From contig KN832871.1 in the NCBI GenBank assembly GCA_000827325.1, positions 496,001 through 560,000 on the forward strand: a DNA stretch of 64,000 bases, read 5' to 3'. This document shows, piece after piece, positions 57,920 to 64,000 of the stretch (positions are counted from its first letter, which is position 1; every line of letters begins with the position of its first letter). This stretch comes from Oidiodendron maius Zn (lineage: Eukaryota; Ascomycota; Leotiomycetes; Myxotrichaceae). The notes under the pieces are model-generated. The model was not told the origin of the DNA and ran no database searches. It worked only from the letters and a program-made list of their open reading frames with translations. The translations under genes and the position numbers were made by a program.

Positions 57920-59480
57920 CTAATTAGTGGTAACGTCCCTTTCTTTGCAGTACTTCTCCACCTCTTTTGTTAAGGTGTCCTTCTGCACATACAACAATTC
58001 CATGACTTCTTCACAGCCACTGCCCAGCGTCTTCCCACTGCCTTCCCAAACGTCAACCATGGTCTGCATGACGGCCTGCAGTTGATTTGGTAGCCATGTC
58101 ACGATGGGGCTCCCACCGGTCGCAGTGGGATGACTTGTCTTCTTGAGAATGTATTCTCGCGTAAAGCACCAATGTCTCCATCTGAAATCACGGACTTGGT
58201 TCAGGGCCAGCAAGTAAAGTGCGGCTGAAGAAGGCTCCTGTAATGCGTAGGACTTCAATGATGCGTGGGCGGAGCGAGCCTTGACGTATTCGAGGAATTC
58301 GCGGTGATTACCTGGGCGATAAGACCGGAAATCTTGGAGAATGGCTGTGAGAGGCGTATTGGGCATCGTGATCTGGAGTAAGTTATCACATAGAGGGATC
58401 TATTCACCAGCGTAAGCAATGACGTTTACCACACAGGGACGGGGAATGTACCATGCTGTCATTCGCGCCAGATTCACCACGGAAAGACAAAGGCTCTTCA
58501 GAGACGCCTTCGTAAACGACTCCATGTGGAAACATAGACTGGCTCGTAATTCCGAAAATAAATGTTCGGAAAGAAGTGTAGTCACCTGGTTTACTCTTTC
58601 CCCACATACCTCACACGCGTCAATTTCAGGCGTCTATAAGGTCAAATGAAAAGAATTTAGAGTCTTTCACATACCATCCATAACCTTGTTAACACGAGTC
58701 ATGCTCGATACAACTTTCTGCATACCAACATCGAAGGCATGGCGATCGTTGGCTTCGCAGGCATCGAGAGCCAACATGACGCCATCGACGAGAGATCCAG
58801 AGTTCTGAACCATGTCAACATGAACAAGAACGAAGCCGGCCTCGGACGATTTCGGGTCAAGGCCGTGCTCGAAAGCGCGTATGAGATGTAGATTATCATA
58901 CTCTAAGCCACGTGAGGGGTCTGCAAGTCGATAATTGAACAGCGCATACGAGCCAGCATATTCCATAAAAGGTTTGAATCCAGCACTAGAAGCAATTAGA
59001 CAGGAAGCATGATTTGAGGAGGTTGACTTACAGTTCGGCGCATCTAGATATCGGCAAGGAGATTACAGCGGGAAGGGTCTGGCGCCCAAGGCCATAGCTC
59101 TCTCCTTTCATGAATCTCTCATGGCAGGGCTCCAACAAATACGCAGAAGCCAGGAAGGAGTAATCTCGATAAAGCGCATTCATCAAAGGGAGATTGTCCT
59201 TATACTTGTTAATGGCGCTGGTGAGGTCTGGGAGTTCTCTCAAGACCGTCTCGCCCAGGGTGCCCGTGGCAAGCAGACCCGGCTTCCCATCTAAGGTTTT
59301 TATGGGCATACGGACGAGGATTGACTCCAGTAGATCGAACTCTGATGGCAAGTTGACCACGGGGTCTTGGCGAGGCAGGAAACCCCGCGTGGTTGAGACC
59401 ATGAAAGCTGGGAGCGTGGTATCATCAGGCTTGGTGTCTCTGAGGACATTAAAGGAGAGAGAAGGGCCCATAGACCCCAT
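57920..59480 (-). CDS. Indoleamine 2,3-dioxygenase
   Basis: Four exons (59480-59032, 58985-58675, 58609-58452, 58399-57920) give 465 residues, the fungal IDO length. Family blocks are complete: RGFLPRQDPVV, NYR at LFNYRLADPSRG, MWGKSKPGDYTSFRTFIFGI, QSMFPHGVVYEGV, FRGESGANDSM, PNTPLTAILQDFRSYRPGNH and DFRWRHWCFTREYI. The proximal heme ligand is His338 in GNHREFLE. IDO opens the indole ring of tryptophan to N-formylkynurenine with O2, the first step of the kynurenine route to NAD. It is cytosolic. A perfect 19-base palindrome lies 134-152 bases upstream of the start. An in-frame ATG three codons in (59471) is an alternative start. Confidence 0.95.
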
Positions 59481-60524
59481 GATGATGGTAAAGTATATGC
59501 TGAGAAAGAATGGCGGTCGATGAAGGTCCAGAGAGAAGCTTTCTGGGAGATAAATGACGAAATAATCAGAGGAGAAATGGGAAATCTCTGGGGTCTTTTA
59601 TCTTTGGCTGCGTGGCCGGAAACTTTCCGGCCTCGACTATCGTAAGATCCTTCAGGGCCATTCTTGGGTCCACATGATGCATTCCATTATCAAGAGAAAT
59701 ACTCCAATCTGGGCGGCATCAAACGATGGACAAATCATCATCCCCAATCGCGACAACACTTGTTTATCAACGAAGAATAGGGGTGCAGACAGAATAGTCG
59801 AAGCGAAGCTGTCGGAGTGACAATGAGAACAGCAGTCACAGATACCTTTCTTCAACCATCGAAGCTGAACGCTAAGGCCCAAGCAGAAATCAACTGCGCG
59901 GTGCATGATCTACTTGTCACCACTCGCTTTCGCCCAATACTGCATCAACTTGATGCTGTTTTTCTGAAGGATGAATAGATGAAGGGAAGATAAGACCGAT
60001 GGAGCCGATGTCGACCCAGGCCCGAGAGTACCCGCAATGGAAGCTGATTGGTAAATTGGCCGGAATTGACCGCAGTGGACCAATTCAGGGGCGCAACTTG
60101 GCAACAGCGGGTTACTTTTCCTGATTTAGGGAGTTCATTACATCCATCACGTGAGATATGGGTTTCACGTTAAAGATATGGGCTTGTGGGAGTGGCTTGC
60201 GAAATGCTCTGTCGAGTGTACAATATTGAAGGGATCTTACCTGGGCGACAGGAATAAGCTCTGTAATGCGTTGCCAGTGGATATGAGATATGACTTAAAT
60301 GTGGAATTACCCTAAGTAGTCGACTGGCTGACGCCTTCGGGAGCGTAAGGACTATTGCGCCGAATGTGACTTGAATTGTTCTCTTCTGCCAGTTTGTTGA
60401 CAAAATTGTCCTCAAGAATCAAACGCCGGCCTTAATTATTCTAATAAAACCCCACGCCACGCAAAATGCCGCCAAACGCCATATAACTATATGAGACCTG
60501 CTTCAAGACCAGTGAATGGATAAC
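59481..60524. other. Intergenic, 1.0 kb
   Basis: Promoter of the dioxygenase gene (minus) and 3' flank of the Cdc14 gene (minus). It holds the 19-base palindrome. Short frames at 59652-59906 and 59910-60104 have no coding character. Confidence 0.45.
59614..59632. promoter_or_regulatory. Perfect 19-base palindrome upstream of the dioxygenase
   Basis: GGCCGGAAACTTTCCGGCC: two perfect 9-base arms around one central base. It contains CGG-N7-CCG, the inverted half-site layout that dimeric Zn2Cys6 proteins bind. It lies 134-152 bases upstream of the dioxygenase ATG, so an operator role is a reasonable inference. Confidence 0.55.
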
Positions 60525-61458
60525 TTAGCAGACAACGCCTCCAAAAGGCGTGCTTTCCCTTAAGTCGGCAACTAAGTCATCCACGTTATGTAGGTGCCGC
60601 GCCAAGAGCGCCTGCTTTTCTTCCGTCGTTCTGGTATCGGTCTCACTATCGGCTCTCCTCCTCCCAGCGCCAGTGTCTGTGCGATGAAAGGCTCCAGCCA
60701 GTTTACTCGGGCTGCGCTGCATGAGCGCGGGTACAGATACAGTAGCACTCGATGAAGGAATGGATGGCGTTTCGGGCATGAGATAGAAGTAGAGGAACTC
60801 CACAAGCTTTAGTTTCACATCTCTCCCAGTTTCGCGCGATCTGAAGAGGGACGTGATGGTCAAAAGACCGTCAAGGGCCTCAAATGTGCGAGTGTTCTTT
60901 GGGCTATCCATAAGGGCACAGACGAGTGTTATTATCGTCGCTGACTGGATTGCAGGACAGTTGACTGGTTCGAGGAGGTCGAGAAGATGCTATGCCTCCA
61001 TATTAGTACTGCGTTCAGTGAGGATGATTTATGCGATGAGTACAAACATTCATATATAGTTCTCTGGAGAATAAACTTCTTGAAGATGGATGCAGTAGAA
61101 GGCTGCCTTGGATTAGGTCCAAAGTTTGGATAATCAACAGGTCATTTTGACCATCATTCGACTTTCCCATCAACCTATCCAAACAATTGACTAGCCGCAG
61201 CGCAACATTCCATTCGAAGCCTTCTTGAAGCTTAAAGAATTCTCTGAAAGCAGGGTCCTGGCTCAGCTCACTGAGCTCTTTTCGAGGCGGAGGCTCCTTG
61301 CCCGGATCGATGACGCTGCGGCGCCTATCTGCTGGGAAGTTGGACGAGGATAGGCATATCTGCGCCAGGAGACCCTCAACCTGGCGGAGACCTTTGCGGA
61401 TTTTTGACTGATCGTAGGAGGATAGATTGTCAAAGGAGAGTGAGAGTAGTGCTTCCAT
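60525..61458 (-). CDS. SIN component Cdc14 (fission-yeast type)
   Basis: Two exons (61458-61048, 60989-60525) give 291 residues. The protein begins MEALLSLSFDNLSSYDQSKI. FFKLQEGFEWNVALRLVNCL, DLLIIQTLDLIQGSLLLHP and SRSLFSRELYMN are the conserved core. LLDLLEPVNCPAIQSATIIT and FLYFYLMPETP follow. This matches the PF08045-type Cdc14, a partner of the Sid1 kinase in the septation initiation network. It is unrelated to the Cdc14 phosphatase. It acts at the spindle pole body during cytokinesis. An upstream in-frame ATG at 61554 exists, but the MEALL start fits the family. Confidence 0.9.
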
Positions 61459-62157
61459 GTTTAGCTTAGGGTATCGGTTTGCGATTGGGTATCGAGTATT
61501 CAAAAATAGGACGGGAGAGGGAATTGTAATTCGCTGAACTAAGGCAACAGCCAAGTAATTAAAAGAACGTGCTGAGATGTTAATACAAGAAAGATGAAGT
61601 GAACAGGATTGTGTGCTTGGAAGGTGAAAGTTGAAGGTCAGATTGAAACTGTGCCCAAGACAATCAAAATATTGTGGGCCATAACCTTAGCAACCGGCAA
61701 AATGAACAGCTCCACCACTAGCCCGTATTTGGGAAAGCGCCAGCCGTCACCAAAACATGACGTCTCGAACGCGGACACAGCGCGCAGAAAAGTGACCTTG
61801 TACTGGGGTTGTAGAATGAGTTTCACGATTCTGATCCGTATCAACCAATCTATTGTCATGAGAGATAGCATCCCCGTTGAAGGTGCAACCATGTGTTAGA
61901 AGCAGAGTCCAGGTAGTCCTCATGACTTTGATAGCTCAACCCCGCAATACCCGTGGTATTTGGCCTTTCAGCTGCCGCCTCGTCCCTTTCTGTGGATATC
62001 ATAGACCTAATATAATTCGAAATTCTACTTCCTGACGACAGAGACCCAACTGCAGGCGCAATAGCTCACGTGTCTGACATTGCTTTCCGTCTGCCTGGCA
62101 CCGCAAATCTTCCTGAGACCTCCCTATATTTATCTGTTCCAGGTCGATCCAGCTACA
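61459..62157. other. Divergent intergenic
   Basis: Shared promoter of Cdc14 (minus) and the prenyl synthase (plus). The palindromic E-box CACGTG lies at 62067-62072. No gene was recognised. Confidence 0.4.
62067..62072. promoter_or_regulatory. E-box (CACGTG) near the GGPP synthase start
   Basis: CACGTG within CTCACGTGTC lies about 86-91 bases before the ATG. E-boxes are bound by bHLH factors, including SREBP-type sterol regulators, so a link to isoprenoid supply is plausible. A six-base motif can occur by chance. Confidence 0.35.
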
Positions 62158-63334
62158 ATGTCCGAACGAATGCGATCGCCAAACGCGATACCGCCCCGAA
62201 CCTCCTCCACTGGGCAGAGTTTCCTAGAACCCACTACAGCGAAGCCCGTGCTTAAGCCCGTGTCTGAAAGCGACTGGATAGGCCAGAAGATGAGCCCTCA
62301 TTCCGATTCTGCTGTAAATCCGAATGCAGAAGCCGAGCGTGCTCGCGGATCGTTGAAAAATCATAAGATCGATATGGCGTATCAGGGGAAAGGCAGCTGG
62401 TCTACGGAGAAGGAGAAGATCTTGCAAGGGCCATATGAGTACTTGATTTCACAGCCAGGAAAGGGAATACGAACACAGCTGATTTCCGCATTCAACGAGT
62501 GGCTGGAAGTGCCACCAGGCAGCCTGGCGGTTATAACAAAGGTCGTGGGGATGTTGCATACTGCATCCCTCCTTGTGGACGATGTTGAAGATTCATCGGT
62601 ATTACGAAGAGGGCTTCCCGTTGCCCATAGCATCTTTGGTACGGCGCAGACGATTAACTGCGCAAATTATGTGTATTTCTGCGCATTGCAAGAGCTGCAG
62701 AAGCTCAAGAACCCGAAAGCCATCACAATATTCACCGAAGAGCTATTGAATCTTCACAGGGGCCAAGGGATGGATTTATACTGGCGAGATTCATTAATTT
62801 GTCCGAGCGAGGACGACTACCTTGAAATGGTAGGGAACAAAACTGGTGGCCTATTCAGACTGGCAATCAAACTCATGCAAGCCGAGAGCAAAAGTCTCAG
62901 GTATTTCTGCGCAATAACTTTTCGTTGTTTAGTCTACTAACCACCTGGATAGAGATTGCGTCCCGCTTGTCAACCTTATTGGAATAATCTTCCAAATTCA
63001 GGACGATTACCAGAACTTGTCATCGCCCCAATATTCACAAAATAAAGGGCTCTGTGAGGACCTGACCGAAGGAAAATTCTCCTTCCCCGTCATACACAGT
63101 ATAAGAGCAAATCCAGAAAACCTACAGTTGTTGAATATATTGAAACAAAAGACATCGGATGAGCAAGTGAAGAAGTATGCAGTATCATACATGGCGTCCA
63201 CTGGCAGCTTTGAATACTGCAGAACAGTTCTCAGTGAACTTATGGAGAAGGCAAAGACAATGGTTGAGGAGCTAGATGATGGCAGCAATAAAGGAACGGC
63301 AGTATTGAAGATCTTGGATAAGCTAACTATCTGA
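62158..63334 (+). CDS. Geranylgeranyl diphosphate synthase
   Basis: Two exons (62158-62900, 62953-63334) give 374 residues. The first aspartate-rich motif is DDVED (starting at Asp141), the second DDYQN (starting at Asp265). [61 protein letters not shown] and [16 protein letters not shown] are all prenyl-synthase blocks. [15 protein letters not shown] is typical of fungal GGPP synthases. The enzyme joins FPP and IPP for protein prenylation, carotenoids or diterpenes. There is no terpene cyclase or P450 nearby, so a housekeeping copy is likelier than a cluster copy. The first ~60 residues are Ser/Pro-rich and poorly ordered. An in-frame start at 62080 is less likely. Confidence 0.95.
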
Positions 63335-63477
63335 GAATGTGTGTTTTCTATTGGTGGCTATTCATCACGGATGGAGTTCTAAGCGGGTTTGCAGGGATAT
63401 TATATACTATACACACGGGTTATCATGTCATGAGGTCTATAGAGTTTAATTAAGTCGCCTGGGCGATATCCATCCCT
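63335..63477. other. Intergenic tail
   Basis: 3' flank of the GGPP synthase gene. Nothing was recognised. Confidence 0.4.
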
Positions 63478-64000
63478 TTACTCATGGTCGCTATTGTTGT
63501 CATGGCTGGCGGAACGGATCCCTTCCTTAATATCACACCAACGCTCCTTTCCGTTGTACAACAGTATATATACTACAGATATTCCCCCCAGGTTGATCTT
63601 CTTACGAACATATCGCCTGATAATAATCAATTCCGCATGCCGTTTGTGATCTGACGATAAGGTTTCTCTCTGGAGGGTACTTCTCTCGAGCACGAAATGA
63701 TACTTTGGCTCTTCGACATTGGGAAAGTGAATCACCAGATTCTACAACATTAAATACAACTGATATCCATTCATAAAAGTCTATTGGAGCTTCTACTCAA
63801 AAGCATTTGATAGCTTTTGAGATACATGGCACAACGCGTTTGCCGCTTCGCAGAGCTCTCTAGATGCGCTAGAAACCTGGTCAGAAGCTGCACATGACGG
63901 ACCAGTGACCTGGTGTTTCTCCGTGGTCGTATCTGCAGCATTAAATGAGTCTAGACGCGTCAGTATATAAAAGTACATATGATTGTAGGTAGTTAAAGTT
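63478..64000 (-). CDS. Possible 3' part of a gene running off the right edge
   Basis: Two minus-strand frames look protein-like. One (63793-about 63952) contains FNAADTTTEKHQVTGPSCAA and SRELCEAANALCHVSQKL, and may begin after an acceptor ending at about 63953. The other (63478-about 63738) has NVEEPKYHFVLERSTLQRET and RRYVRKKINLGGISVVYILL and ends in a stop. A GTAGAA...TTGTAG stretch between them resembles an intron, but joining across it does not keep the second frame open. The gene model is therefore unsure. The family is unknown. Confidence 0.28.

Noticed and set aside
57920-63334. IDO, Cdc14 and GGPP synthase as a biosynthetic cluster
   Set aside because: No cyclase, P450, transporter or regulator; the genes are widely conserved housekeeping types.

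Overview
The window looks like nuclear DNA of a filamentous ascomycete (Pezizomycotina, possibly Eurotiomycetes; placed from gene families only). Most genes carry short introns, typically 46-60 bases, with GTRNGT donors, CTRAC-like branch sites and YAG acceptors. Genes lie on both strands and are separated by AT-rich or pyrimidine-rich gaps. Several families are typical of this group: a paxillin-like LIM protein, the SIN component Cdc14, kinetochore Fta4, a secreted GH31 alpha-glucosidase and a DUF3468-type regulator. I saw no tRNA, rRNA, CRISPR array or intact transposon.

Layout, left to right. 0.6-5.2 kb, plus strand: aldo-keto reductase (AKR7 type), F-box protein, dynactin p25. 5.5-8.4 kb, minus: Prm10/ThrE-type membrane protein. 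10.1-11.8 kb, minus: Q-rich disordered protein, followed by a gene-poor stretch to 15.2 kb. 15.2-17.9 kb, plus: kinetochore Fta4 and a coiled-coil protein. 18.4-24.4 kb, minus: GH31 alpha-glucosidase and LIM protein. 26.8-30.6 kb, plus: inositol-phosphate synthase and an OB-fold protein resembling meiotic MEIOB. 31.0-32.7 kb, minus, and 33.2-35.8 kb, plus: UBR7/Mlo2 and MCM2, divergent. 36.5-39.1 kb, plus: GH3 beta-glucosidase. 39.4-40.1 kb, minus: a small three-exon CsbD/Hmp1-like stress protein. 41.3-41.8 kb, minus: a small unknown protein. 42.6-48.0 kb: a regulator, an alpha/beta hydrolase and an MFS transporter that look like a small functional group. 48.7-49.4 kb: a gene relic. 49.6-52.0 kb, minus: coiled-coil protein. 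52.4-54.2 kb, minus: Rieske-AIF oxidoreductase. 54.6-56.9 kb, minus: GH89 alpha-N-acetylglucosaminidase. 57.9-59.5 kb, minus: indoleamine 2,3-dioxygenase. 60.5-61.5 kb, minus: SIN protein Cdc14. 62.2-63.3 kb, plus: geranylgeranyl diphosphate synthase. The right edge may hold the 3' part of another minus-strand gene.

Most genes are housekeeping: replication, kinetochore, septation, dynein transport, inositol and isoprenoid supply. They are mixed with carbohydrate hydrolases (GH31, GH3, GH89). No large secondary-metabolite cluster is present. The most notable non-coding signals are a perfect 19-base palindrome upstream of the dioxygenase, a tandem 12-base repeat at a 19-base period in the regulator/hydrolase promoter, a perfect TGACGTCA plus three STRE-like boxes in front of the CsbD/Hmp1-like gene, and a cluster of cell-cycle-box motifs between UBR7 and MCM2. 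I found no convincing undescribed system. The regulator-hydrolase-transporter group and the MEIOB-like gene are the best leads.
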